DNA of 64,000 bases from Euonymus europaeus (Eukaryota; Streptophyta; Magnoliopsida; Celastrales; Celastraceae), in assembly GCA_963580455.1 (NCBI GenBank), contig OY756967.1, positions 16,104,022 to 16,168,021 of the forward strand, written 5' to 3'. The notes beneath the pieces were generated by a model. That model made no database searches. It had not been told where the DNA came from and was given only the letters and a program-made list of their open reading frames with translations. A program made the translations under genes and the position numbers. Shown in pieces: positions 36,301 to 47,462 of this stretch; position 1 is the first letter of the stretch; each line of letters opens with the position of its first letter.

Positions 36301-37260
36301 TTCTTGGACAAAAATTACTCATTGTCGAGTCTTTGAGTCTTGAACAAAATGCACGCTCTATTGCATGTCATTACTTACCTATATCATTGATTTTTGGTAT
36401 CAGCTGTCTCTGAATTGCTGTTTCAACATTAATATAGTTTTAATACAAAGTTTGATATTTATTATATAAAAATGATCATGTATTTGAGTTGACTAACCTC
36501 AATAGTCTTTTCTTCACAATTGACAACGATGTTTCATCAGAAGAAAGTTGTTGCTGCTCCACATTGCTTTTTCTTGTTAATTTAGTGATAGATTTCTGTG
36601 GTAACAACATAGCGTCTTCAATTCTGTTTTTCCCACGGTGTTGGTCCTTCTTGATAATTGTCTCTACATTGTTTTCAATCACTTGTGTGACTTTGAAAAT
36701 TTTTGTTGTGAAATCTTCTCCTCGATTTCCAACTGTGACTGTAAATTTATATTTCTGTCCAACAATATTTTCCATTACTGCTGGAATCAAATTTCGATTT
36801 GAGCTTGTCATAGAACAGAGAGTACTTGCTGGAACTTTGATCAATCTTTCAACATGTTTTCCAAAGATAAGAAACTTTGCAGTTCCTGTTTTGTCTTCAA
36901 CCTCTAAGCAGAGCTTGTACCTGTAAATAATGTTGATATAATTAACATGGGTTAGTATGTGTTTTTGTTTGTATAGCAAGTAATATTTTAAAATTTTTGT
37001 TTACCATGGCATTGGCATATTATCGGATGGGCCACAGTTATTGTAGTTACTGTTTTCCACCTGGTCTCCAAGGCTTGATTTGCATTTTGGGCATGCATTG
37101 TACCACCAACCTTTTGATCCATCAATAGTTTTTACAATTGCTTGGCAAATGCTTTTTGTTTTATTGTCTTATAGTTGTTTATTAGTATTCATAATTGAGT
37201 ATGACATTTGTAATAGTGTGTTTTCTTACTAATATTATAAAAATACCCCCACCAATAATA
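33302..37260. repeat. Element H core, copy C
   Basis: It continues H after copia copy 2 and reaches the RPA-like gene. It is noncoding AT-rich DNA up to 36475, except the frameshifted relic of frame V at about 34433-34670 and part of frame S at 34728-34940. The last 100 bp (37160-37260) are probably an intron of the RPA-like gene. The gypsy LTR begins at 37261. Confidence 0.85.
36476..37157 (-). pseudogene. RPA70-like protein, copy C (zinc-finger and C-terminal OB exons)
   Basis: Minus strand: a zinc-finger exon (about 37015-37155) reads KSICQAIVKTIDGSKGWWYN then ACPKCKSSLGDQ and NNCGPSDNMPMP; it ends at a GTAAAC donor. The next exon starts after TTTACAG at 36920 and reads YKLCLEVEDKTGTAKFLIFG to VNSNT, the C-terminal OB fold of the RPA large subunit. 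The finger keeps CPKC and one further Cys, but the expected fourth Cys is a Ser (CGPS). This copy keeps the exon lost in copy B and lacks the N-terminal OB exons, which the gypsy element replaced. Alone it cannot encode a full protein. Confidence 0.8.
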
Positions 37261-37892
37261 TGTTGACATGTGTTATATTGGGCTCAGCAAGTCTTCCATG
37301 CCTCACCAAGAAGTCATCTCAGTAAGCAAAGAAGAAAAGTAGCTGGGCAGTAGTGCCCTACCGAGGTTATTTCCTCGGTATAGTGAAACACATGGACCTA
37401 CCAAGGTGAAAAGCATTTAAGTGCAACCCCCAACAATAATTAGGGGGACCCAGGTTAATAATGGCTCTAAATCCTATATAAAGCTCTCAAAGTCAGGTAT
37501 TATCTTCCTAATCACAATTTGAACTTTGGCTAAAGAGAGCTCTAGTCCGAGAAGCTCGCCTGAATTCATAATACGAACTGACTTGAGTATCGAAGCGCCA
37601 ACGCCAGAGGACTACCTCTGGCGCGACCTTTAGCTCATCTTTGTTCATTGTGCAGGACTGCCTGGCTGGTCGGTTCCTTGGAAGGACCTACATGTCTAGA
37701 AATCTTGCCTGGCTGGTAAGCTGTCTGGCTGCCTAGCTAGTAAGCTGACAGACTGCCTGGCTGGTCAACCAGGACTGCCTTGCCTGGCTGCTCGGGTTCT
37801 TGGAAGGATCTTCATCCTCGATATCTGTGCATGACTGCAGGTCTGACCAACTGATCCTCTTCTCGGTACTGGCAGCTTTTTGACGTCATCAG
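37261..37892 (+). repeat. 5' LTR of gypsy/TAT element
   Basis: It begins TGTTGACATG where H ends and closes with TCA a few bases before the primer site. It contains short repeats of GCCTGGCTGGT type around 37660-37790. The exact left edge is inferred from the TG and the end of H; no target duplication can be checked because the right LTR is missing. Confidence 0.7.
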
Positions 37893-37895
37893 TTT

Positions 37896-37910
37896 GGCAC
37901 CGTCTGTGGG
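37896..37910 (+). other. Primer binding site, gypsy
   Basis: TGGCACCGTCTGTGG lies 3-4 bases after the LTR end. TGGCGCCGT-type primer sites are usual in TAT elements; here one G is A. Confidence 0.75.
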
Positions 37911-37933
37911 AAAGCTAAGTTCCTTTACTTACA

Positions 37934-39410
37934 ATGGTTAGACCTAGAAAACCACCAATGCGAATGATCGTGAGACATCACATGCCCATCATCTGGCAGA
38001 TGATACCCAACAACAATACCAAGATTATGAAAATATTGCAAGGCATGAGGTACCCTTGGACGCACCTCAGGTCCAAGAAGGAGGAAACGTCCAGGTAGCA
38101 CCACAGGAGGCAGCTGGTTCTCCCATCAGTGCTGCACGGTTTAATCAACTTTGTCAACAAGTGCAGCTCCTCACTAAAATGATGACGGCTAACCAGCAAG
38201 CCCCATGTTGGACTACTGAGAGGGACGAGGATGATAGAAACTCTGGTTCTCTGGATTCCAAGAGCAAGAGAAGGGATGAGAACCGAGAAGGAAACTCCAA
38301 TACCAATAGGAACACTTATTACTACCACATCAATGATGATGTCAATAAGCACCTTCAAGAGGTAGACCGCAAACTAGCAGCCCTGCAGGGACGCAATATG
38401 ATTGATGAAATGTGGGACAGTTCTATGACTCCCCTGTCTAGGGATATTCTTGAAACAGACATACCTTGTGACTTCAGGCTCCCCAACCTTGAGCAATATG
38501 ATGGGAAGAAGGACCCCTATGACCATGTCATAGGATACAAGTCCATGATGGAGTGTCGAGGAGCCTGAGATGTAGTTTTGTGCAAGGTTTTTCCCTCTAC
38601 ACTTATTGGACCTGCTCGGACTTGGTTCATCAACCTTTCTAGGCACAACATTTACAGCTTCCAAGACCTATCCAGGAAGTTCAACCTTAGATTTGCAAGT
38701 GCTAGGAAGCCTAAAACTATCAACCAAGACTTGATGGTAATTGAACACGAGAAGGGAGAATCATTTCGTGACTTTATAGGGAGATTCAACCAGATGTGCC
38801 TGGAGATCCCAGATGTACAAATTGCTGTGGCAAATGCTGCTCTGATCAGGACAGTTCGTCATGAGTAGTTCTGTAATTCATTATGCACTGATGCACCTCA
38901 GTCCATGGATGAACTCCTGGCAAGGACTGAGAAATATATCAAGGCAACGGATTCATTGAAGTCTTCTTGTTTTGCAATACGAACCTCCCCTGATCGGGCT
39001 AGAGGCTTTGGTGATAAGGGCCGCCCAGGACGGTCAGGAGGTGGCCGACCAGGCAATGATAAGAGATTAGGAAGGGAGGATAGCAGGCGAGGAGAACAAT
39101 CTTCTAGGAAGTTTCAAACTGGGCCACCAGCTCACTTCAGTAACTATACCCCACTAAATGCTCCCTTAAGAAAGGTATTGAACGAGATTGTTGCCCAAAA
39201 TCTAGTTAGATGGCCAAAGGAGATGAGGACTCCTCCAGAGAAGAGGAAGTTTACAGATAAGTATTGTAGGTTTCATAAGGACCACGGTCATGATACTGAA
39301 GATTACAGGCAATTAAAAGATGAAATTGAGGAGTTGATAAGAAGAGGACACCTCAAGAAGTACACTGCAAATCGAGAGGAAAAGTGAAGGAGATATAATA
39401 AAGAAGATGA
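37934..39410 (+). pseudogene. gypsy/TAT gag pseudogene
   Basis: The likely start is MVRPRKPP at 37934, with a frameshift before about 38000. The gag frame then reads on from about 38000: a Gln-rich part, the capsid-like core (GPARTWFINLSRHNIYSFQD, FRDFIGRFNQMCLEI) at about 38590-38870, then a basic region with many Arg/Gly (38990-39120) and YCRFHKDHGHDTEDY. It forms the virus-like particle in active relatives. Stops at about 38566, 38866 and 39385 break it. No classical CCHC knuckle is seen; CRFHKDHGHDTEDY is the TAT-typical finger-like motif. Confidence 0.9.
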
Positions 39411-42177
39411 TGACCATAGAAGGCCACGAAGAAGGGAAGACTCTCCTCCGCATGAGGGAGGCACCGCAAGAACAATTGATTTCTGTGGTGTCATTATTGG
39501 AGGTTTAGCAGTAGGTGGAGAAAGTACATCGACTGGGAGAGCATATGCTCGCCTTACTGAGCAGCCAACCAAGGAAAAAAGAATCAAAAGAGATGAGGTG
39601 GTTATCACATTCTTAGAGAAGGATGAAGAAGGTATTCAAGTCCCTCATGATGACACCTTGCTAGTTGAGGCAGTGATCGCCAACTTCAACGTCTTGAAAT
39701 TCTTGGTTGATAACGGGAGCACAGCAGACATCCTATTCTATCACACCTTCAAAGCTATGAAGCTTTCGGAGGAGAGGCTAAAGTCAACTTCAGTACCCTT
39801 GTATGGGTTCACGTGAGAGTCAGTCATACCAAAAGGAATGATAACCCTTCCAGTCACACTGGGAACACATCCCTAGACAGTGATGTATATAGTCAATATG
39901 TTGGTAGTTGATGTGAAAGCTTCACACAATGCCATCATAGAAAGACCACTACTTCACAGGGTGAGAGCTGTGGTCTCAACCTATTGTTTAAAGATAAAGT
40001 TCCCCACCTCGAGGGGAGTTGGTGAAGTTAAGGGGAATCAGAAGGCTTCCTACAGTACCTACTTCACTGAACTCAAAGAGAGGAGAAAGGAGAAGGTCTC
40101 GGTAGGCAGCCTGGATATGAGGGCAGAAGAGCAGGTGTTTAAACCTACTCCAGTGGAGGAATTGAGGAAAGTCGAGATCATGGTTGGCTCAGAAAGGAAA
40201 TTCTATATTGGACCTCAACTTGGAGAAGGATTGACCAAGGAGATCACTGAACTGCTCCTTAGGAGTGTATGTACTTTTGCATGGAGTGCTGATGAGATGC
40301 CTGGTATAAGTCTTGATGTGATAACACATCGACTGAGCATTATACCTGGTGCTAGACCAGTTAAGCAGAAGAGAAGAAACTTTGCTTCTGATCGCCAAGA
40401 AGCGATAAATGAAGAGGTGAGGAAGCTAATAGATGCCGATTTCATCAGAGAGGTCCAATACCCTAAATGACTGGCCAATGTTGTCATGGTGAGGAAAGCC
40501 AATGGGAAATGGAGGATGTGTGTTGATTTTACTGATCTAAACAAATCTTGTCCTAAAGATTGCTACCCATTACCAAAGATTGATTAGCTGGTAGACGCTA
40601 CCTCAGGACATCAACTCCTCAACTTCTTGGATACCTATTCGGGGTACCATCAGATAAAGATGCATCCCAAAGACCAAGAAGGAACATCATTTATCACCCC
40701 TGAGGGGACACATTGCTATAAGGTAATGCCGTTCGGATTAAAGAATGCTGAAGCCACCTACCAAAGGTTTGTGAACCATATTTTTAAAGATTAGATAGGA
40801 AAGTCCTTGGATGGTGGTAAAGAGCAAAAAAGCTGAAAACCACCCTACTGACCTGCGCAAGGTCTTTGATACACTTGATTGGTTTGGAATGAAACTTAAC
40901 CCAGAAAAGTGTGCCTTTGGAGTGGCATCTAGGAAGTTTCTTGGCTTTCTGGTAACAAGCAGGGGGATTGAGATGAATCCCAAAAAGGTGCAAGCAATCC
41001 TTCAGATGGAACCACCAAAGAATGCCCAAGGAAGTTCAAAAGCTGACAGGCCGAGCAGCATCACTAGGGAGGTTTCTTGTCGGTCTGGAGACAAATGCAG
41101 ACCATTCTTCCAGGCATTAAAAAAAGCCAAGGAATTTGAATGGACAACTGAATGTCAACTTGCATTTGAAAATCTTAAAGACTATCTAGGCCAGCCTCCA
41201 CTCTTGACTTGTCCAAAGGAAGGTGAAATTTTGTACCTCTACCTAGCAGTATCACAACATGCGGTTAGCGCAGTGCTAGTGAGTGAGGTAGACAAAGTGC
41301 AAAGACCAGTGTATTACATTAGCAGGGTTATGATCAGTGTAGAGACAAGGAATTCCTATGCTGAGAAGCTAGCCCTGTCATTAATGGTAGCAGCAAGGAA
41401 GCTAAGACCTTACTTCGAAGCACATACAATAATTGTCTTGACTGACCAGCCACTAAAACATGTCCTCCAAAAGCCAGAAGCTTTAGGAAGATTAGTGAAG
41501 TGGGCTATTGAATTGGGAGAGTTTGACATCACGTTTCAGCCCAGGAAAGCTATTAAGGCACAAGCCTTGGCTGATTTTATCATTGAATGTTACAGAGAGA
41601 CCAACCAGGACAATGCCGACACTGTACCTAAACAATGGCAATTATTTATGGATGGATCATCCAACCAGGAATGCAGTGGTGCTGGCATTCTCTTGCTTGG
41701 CCCGGGGGGCATGACCATGCCACATTCCTTGCAATTCAACTTCAAGGCCTCAAATAATGAGGCAGAATATGAGGCGGTATTGGCAGGACTACGCCTTGCT
41801 GAGCAGCTGGAAGTTAAAAATTTGATTGTTCATAGTGACTCACAGTTGGTCACTGAGCAAATCAAAGGAGAATATGAAGCAAAAGGACCAAGTATGATCA
41901 AGTACTTGGCAAAAGTACAGGAACTGATGAAGAGGATACCAAAGGTAGAGGTTAGGCAGATACCTAGGGGGAAAACTCAGGAGCTGACGTGTTAGCCCGA
42001 TTGGCATCTGCCTCCTCATTACAGGTACCCACTTCAGTCCAAGTGGAGATACTACCACAAAAGAGTATTGAAATGCAAACACTGATGGCAAATGTTGATG
42101 ATGATCATGAGCCAAGTTGGATAAATCCAATCAGAAAATTCTTAGAGGATGGAAGTCTGCCTGAAGATCGCAACTAG
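39411..42177 (+). pseudogene. gypsy/TAT pol pseudogene: protease, RT, RNase H, second RNase H
   Basis: Protease: VDNGSTADILFYHTF at about 39706 (active D in DNGS, as in TAT elements). RT: from about 40360 (GARPVKQKRRNFASDRQEAI, NGKWRMCVDFTDLNKSCPKD, HCYKVMPFGLKNAEATYQRF). A small deletion at about 40808 joins GKSL directly to MVVKSKKAE, removing the YVDD catalytic motif. The connection and first RNase H follow (about 41120-41590), then a second, type I RNase H (about 41640-41960) with LFMDGSS, NNEAEYEAV and VHSDSQLV giving D-E-D. Stops at about 39814, 39873, 40468, 40586 and 40792 also break the frame. This chain would copy the RNA to DNA; here it is dead. Confidence 0.92.
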
Positions 42178-42180
42178 GCT

Positions 42181-43347
42181 AAAAGCCTCCGAAAAAGAGC
42201 AGCTCGATATACCCTGATTCAGAGAGAGTTGTACCGGAGATCATTCACTCTCCCTTATTTGAAGTGCCTAGCACCTAGGGAGACGGACTACGCACTCCGT
42301 GAGGTGCATGAAGGGATATGTGGAAGCCACATAGGTGCCAGGACCTTAAGTCACAAGGTGCTGAGATGCGGGTACTATTGGCCTACTATGATGAAGAATG
42401 CCAATAAGCTCGTGCAAAAGTGTGATAAGTGTCAAAGACACTCAAACATGCCACGAGTACCTTCCTTTGACATTATCCCCATGCAAAACCCCTGCCCATT
42501 TGCACAATGGGGCATGGATCTCCTTGGACCATTCGTCCAAACAGCCAGACAGAGGAGAAACCTTATTGTGGCTGTTGATTACTTCACTAAATGGATAGAG
42601 GTAGAGCCATTGGCGTCAATCTCAGAACAGAAAGTGATGGACTTTATATGAAGAACTATTGTCTATAGATATGGCTTGCCACAAGCCCTGGTGGTAGACA
42701 ATGGAAGACAGTTTGTTAGTAAAAAAATGCACAAGTTCTATGAAGACCTTAGCATCGACCTAAGGATTACTTCTGTGGCACATCCTCAGGCTAATGGTCA
42801 AGCAGAGGTTACAAACCGGACCATCCTGGAGGGTTTGAAAACAAGGCTGGATGGAGCAAAAGGGAGATGGGTTGAAGAGTTACCTAGTGTGCTGTGGTCA
42901 TACCGTACTACACCCCGAACATCGACAGGTGAAACTCTATTCTCCCTATTATTTGGAACAAAGGCAGTTAACCCGGTCGAGATTGGGGTCCCTTCATTGA
43001 GGACCGCCAATTTTGAAGAATCAATGAATGATGAGCTACTGCTTAATAACCTTGATCTCCTAGAAGAGACAAGGGAAAATGCCAGGATCCGGACTGCTGC
43101 ATACAAACAGAGGACAACTCAGTACTACAACAGACGAGTACGGAAGAGAATGTTCTCTGTAGGAGACCTTGTACTGAGAAAGGTAGCTGCTACAGGAAAA
43201 CACCCAGGTAAGCTAGGTGAAACCTGGGAAGGGCCCTACCAAGTTGTGAAGATTTTGAAGGAAGGCACATACAAGATCGAAGATCCAGCGAGGCCCGAGA
43301 ATATGAGAACCTGGAATATGGACAATCTTCGAAGATACTATGTGTAG
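42181..43347 (+). pseudogene. gypsy/TAT integrase pseudogene
   Basis: The zinc domain H-H-C-C is visible as HEGICGSHIGA...CDKCQRH (about 42307-42438). The catalytic core has D in WGMDLLGPF, D in VVDNGRQF and E in ANGQAEVTNRT (about 42512-42810). The C-terminal part ends with GDLVLRK, TWEGPYQVV and NLRRYYV, stop at 43345-43347. One TGA at about 42649 splits the frame. The remainder (42676-43347) is open and the catalytic residues are all present. Confidence 0.92.
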
Positions 43348-43915
43348 GGCTTTTATTATAATAAATGATGTTTCTATTTAACGCATTTGTTTTTCAGCTT
43401 GGAACATGCGTGAATAAATAAAGGCTAAGGTCTCTTTCCCAAAATAATGCATCTACATGCATGAGAAGACTTGACACGAACAGTATGCAAACCTGACCAA
43501 AAAATTGGCTAAGTATAAATGCCTTACCCACCAGCATCACAAGATGTCAAGACTTAAGCAAATTTTCCAAAAAGAGGCAATGAAGATACTATAAGCCTGG
43601 TCTGCCTACCGACGAGGATAGTATCTAGGCAACTATGAAGACTTGGGTCCTCAATATAAAGGGTCGCAGAACCCCAGTCATACTACCGACCGGGATGGTA
43701 CCTCAGTTGAAGAAAGCTATTTAATTTCTTTTTAAGACTCATAAAAGTCTTAAAACATAAACTAGATGGTTGGTCTACCGACCAGGTGAACGTATATGAA
43801 TAAGTCTGAATTTCCGAGTAACAAAAAGGCATATTTCATTAATGATAAAGAAAAAAAAGAGTTTATTACAAGTAAGGAGAAAAGCAAAAAGGGCAAAGCC
43901 CATACAAAAAAGAAT
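43348..43915. other. Noncoding stretch between integrase and antisense ORF
   Basis: About 570 bp with repeated CTACCGACC/CCGACCGGGATGG-like words (43608-43780). I see no gene. Confidence 0.6.
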
Positions 43916-45193
43916 TTAAACATCTGTAGGAGGGATGCTAGAGCCAGACACCTCGGCAGAAGGCACATTTACTGGCAAAGCTGAAGGAGCCTCCTCGGTT
44001 GTCTCAGCAATGGGGAAAGGCGCTTGGTTTTGTCCATCCAGGTCAGCCTCCAGGATCTCCTCTTCCACTACCTCCACCTCCTCATCAAATGCTTCATCCT
44101 CAGAAAAATCCATCTCGGCAAGCCCCCTCTTCCTCCTCTGCTCAGCCTTCCTAAAGGCTTCAAGGATCTTCTCCTTAGACTCCTCAAGCTGATCCCTCCC
44201 CATGAGAGAAGGGCATAGAGGAGTCAAGATGGAAGAGTCTAGGCCAGCCTTGACGAGCAGCTTCCTAGATTGCTTGACCCCTCCACGGAAGCCATAAAAG
44301 CTTTCCTCCCTCAGGGCAGCCTTGAACTCCTCAGAGTCCTTGAACTTCTGGATAGTTTGCTGCTCGGCATCACCGAGGAGTCGCTGACACGTCTTCTTAG
44401 CATTCTTCAGTTTGCGCTCTATGGAGATGGTCCTCTCCTTTAGCTCTCTTCGTTGTCGAGCAGCCTTCTCCTCAGAGTCCTTGAACTTCTGGATAGTTTG
44501 CTGCTCGGCATCACCGAGGAGTCGCTGACACGTCTTCTTAGCATTCTTCAGTTTGCGCTCTATGGAGATGGTCCTCTCCTTGAGCTCGTTCTTGGCCTTG
44601 GTAGCCCTCTCCTCAGCAGCATCAGCTTTCTCCCGCTGAACTGTCTCCTCGTAAGCAAACCGAGCAATCCCGGAGGGAAGGGAAGAAAGGTGCACAGCAA
44701 TCTGGAAAGAAAGGAAAAAGAATTAAGAAAAATATTTTAACCAAAGAAGTAAAGATACCGAGCTCAGGAGTAAAAACTCATACTTGCATGAAGAGGGAGT
44801 TCATCTGTGTTAGATGCTCCATAGCACTTAGACTACACACTCTGCCATAGTCTTCAGGGGTAGGTCAATGCTTCAGCATCTCGGTAGCCACTCTTGGATT
44901 GACCACCCTGTCAGTCTGATTGATATCCCATTAGGGAGCATGTCGAGCAAAGTCCTCCTCGATAATTGATCCCAAAGGAGGATCATTTACCTGGCGACGG
45001 ATTTGAGAAACCCCAGGCCGAGGAGTTCCCAATCGAGGATACGGGGCACTCCGAGTCACAGTAGTGATCGATGTGGTAGCACCAGTAAGGGCTAAATCAG
45101 CTGCCCTAGTCTCTCCCGTGGCACCTACACGAGTCCTCTTCAGTTCCTTTCCCTTAGAGGGCTTCTTCCTCTTTTGTTGCCGAGAAGCGGATT
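43916..45193 (-). pseudogene. Antisense ORF (aORF) of gypsy/TAT element
   Basis: Minus strand. Exon-like block 44786-45193 reads QQKRKKPSKGKELKRTRVGA, later YPRLGTPRPGVSQIRRQVND and EHLTQMNSLFMQ, ending at a GTATGAG donor. Block 43916-44702 follows after a TTTCCAG acceptor and reads IAVHLSSLPSGIARFAYEET, then long Lys/Glu-rich coiled-coil sequence. A 47-residue unit (LKERTISIERKLKNAKKTCQ...) occurs twice in tandem through a 141-bp duplication. The first block has three stops (at about 45184, 44939 and 44872), each one base from a Gln or Arg codon. Antisense ORFs in this position are known in several TAT lineages; their function is not established. Confidence 0.65.
44331..44590. repeat. 141-bp tandem duplication in aORF
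   Basis: The block starting TCAGAGTCCTTGAACTTC at 44331 recurs at 44472. About 119 bases are almost identical, so the event is recent relative to the rest of the element. It adds exactly 47 codons and keeps the frame. Confidence 0.92.
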
Positions 45194-45250
45194 AAGGAAG
45201 ATGGCCTCAAAAGCCACCTATCATTATAAATTGACACCATCCCCTATCCT

Positions 45251-45400
45251 CCATCGCAAACCCTTTTCCAACACAGCTCGACCTTGAATTAAGCTTTTCC
45301 ACAGGAAAGAATGATGGGGTTGTATCTTAGCCCCAAAAAAATCCAAGTTGGGGAAGTATTTCCCTCGAAGAAATCCATCGCAAACCCTTTTCCAACACAG
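45251..45400. repeat. 26-bp direct repeat at gypsy right edge
   Basis: CCATCGCAAACCCTTTTCCA plus ACACAG occurs at 45251-45276 and again at 45375-45400, the second copy ending exactly where element H resumes. The sequence between (about 45200-45399) holds no gene. Confidence 0.9.
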
Positions 45401-47462
45401 TTCTCTTTGTAGTTGAAGCTTGTAGAGTGTACCACTTAAATGTTATGTTTAATATTTAATAATCTTATTACAACCTTCGAAAATTCAAATGATGTAATTT
45501 ATTAATATTTTTATGTTTTATACACGTTTTATTTATAATTGATATTTGTTTTCGTGATTATTAATGGTTTTTATTAGTTATTAACAACAAAAGCTGATCA
45601 TCACACATTATTTTTGTAGTATTTTAAAATATTATCTCAAAGTCAATATTTGTTTGTTATGTTGAGAATTGCATTGTGTTAAGTTACTTGCAAAAATTGC
45701 ATGATAAATAATTAGGTTATTGAATTCATTTTGAACTGGTTTAGGTCGATTTATTTTAAGACAAAAAAGAGAATAGACTAATTAACAGGTTTATGTCTTT
45801 TTGTTTGTGTTTTATGTATAAATTTATGTTTGGACATATAAAGTACCGTTTGTCAAATGTAAGTGAGATGACGATGCTGTTTGGAGTTATTATTTTAAAA
45901 TTGGATTACATTTTATTTTTTACATGTTGATTGAGTATTATTTATTTTTTTATTTTATTTATAGGATTGAATTTATGAAGTAGTTTAATTTTGAATTTCA
46001 TCATTTAATTTTTTAAAGTTATAACAATGAAGAAAAATTGGATGTTATTTTTTGTAAGTTATATTTTGTGAAAATTCAATGTAATTTTTTTGTCAGTGTT
46101 TATGATTGTATAAATAATTTAGGTAAGCTGAAGTAGTACGTAAATTAAATAAGTGGATAATTTTTATTTGCTAGATTTTTTTTTAGTTGTGTAGTTTTTT
46201 AGTCGAGAATGTCAGTATTTTTTAGTTTCTTAATATTTTGTTAATAAAATGCTCAGTTCCTAATTTTTAAATTTATGAAATTTGTAATATTTATTTATTA
46301 GTTGGAAACAGTATAAATTTTTTGTAAGACATTTTAATTAAGTTGGAAACTCATACATTATCAATTTTTAACACATTGTTACTCGCAAATGTTTTTGAGT
46401 GAGAGATGAGCATTTTATTTGTTGCAGATTCGGTATTTTTTTAAAATTTGTTTATCATAGTGATATATCTAATTATATATTTTACATATTATCTTTAAAT
46501 TTTTTTGTTGCTTTATAAACTGATTTATGAGGTCATTGCGCATGTTTTAAAAAGTGAAGTATATGTTTTAAAGAGATAAGATTTTGAAAGTCTAGGGAGT
46601 AGTAAAATTCTTACTTGAAGCATAGGAGAAATGGCTCGTCAGAAGGTAGAGCCAGGAGCACCACAAAATTTTGTCTTTCACGCCTTGAAGCACATTTGGG
46701 CACACTATCCGGGATAAACATATCAAATATTACACTTATCGAGACTAAAATGAGTGATAGGTACTTACTCCTTTCATATCAACTGTGCACTTGATTTGTC
46801 TGCTTCATTTTTTTCTTCCGTGACTTTTTATTTTTTGGAAAGTCCAGCAAGTTATGTTCATATTTCAATTTTTTTCCCCGTTCGTGATATTTACTTTGAG
46901 TAACAGATATTTAGTAGTCTTTTGATGTAGTTGTCTTGTTTTTGCTTTCCAAGTATCGTATGTGGTATTTTTTAGCAGACTGAGGTACACGTGTGTGGTA
47001 TTGGATAATATAACCAGTCAAAGTTAGTGGATCTTCGTCAGATATATTGCTTCTTAGACGTTGAGAGTTAAGTGTTTAGTGTGTTTTTCATGGATGGGTC
47101 TAGATCTTTTACCGTTTATATACACCATGGTGGAGTTTTGCTTGATGAGAGGTGTGAATATGTTGGAGGACAAATAAGTTACTAGTTTATTGTTGAGTTG
47201 GATTCATGGTGTAAATTTTTTTTTGGGAGTATCTTAGTAAGAGCCTAAACATCAATGAAGACTCTTCATCGATTTGCTATGTTAGAAGATCTTTTTGTTT
47301 TGGTCCTGGAAAATTCGAGCTCTTTTATCCTCTTCGTTTTATGGACTTGTTTATTTATGGTCTTTTAGATGGTTTCATACACATCTACGTGTGTCATCAG
47401 CCTATTGAGATAGAGTCCTCCACTTCTGAGGTATTTTTCATTTGTTTTCTTTTGTTGTTTTC
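45400..47462. repeat. Element H, PB1a segment, copy C
   Basis: It matches 25699-27770. It is AT-rich and without a gene until the PB1-like exon at 47090. At 47462 it jumps from intron-like sequence of the PB1a gene to the minus-strand PB1b gene. Confidence 0.9.
47090..47430 (+). pseudogene. PB1-like domain exon (PB1a), copy C
   Basis: It reads MDGSRSFTVYIHHGGVLLDE then EYVGGQISY, ELDSWCKFF, and after a frameshift in a T run EYLSKSLNINEDSSSICYVR to IEIESSTSE and a GTATTTTT donor. A TAG sits at about 47192. It preserves the IHHGG and YVGG motifs better than copy B. No later exon follows, because the sequence changes at 47462. The family assignment (PB1-like, as in plant Mutator-like transposases) rests on these motifs only. 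Confidence 0.45.

Larger units (their letters stand above)
37261..45399 (+). mobile_element. Ty3/gypsy element, TAT type, 3' end missing
   Basis: Order: LTR (37261-37892), primer site, gag, protease, RT, RNase H, second RNase H, integrase, then an antisense ORF. RT before integrase means Ty3/gypsy; the second (archaeal-type) RNase H and the antisense ORF behind integrase are hallmarks of the plant TAT group. No 3' LTR is found before H sequence resumes at 45400. The N-terminal RPA exons expected between the flanks are absent, so loss at this junction removed both the 3' LTR and host DNA. Confidence 0.9.

Noticed and set aside
43348..45399. A 3' LTR for the gypsy element
   Set aside because: No sequence matching 37261-37892 occurs before H resumes at 45400.
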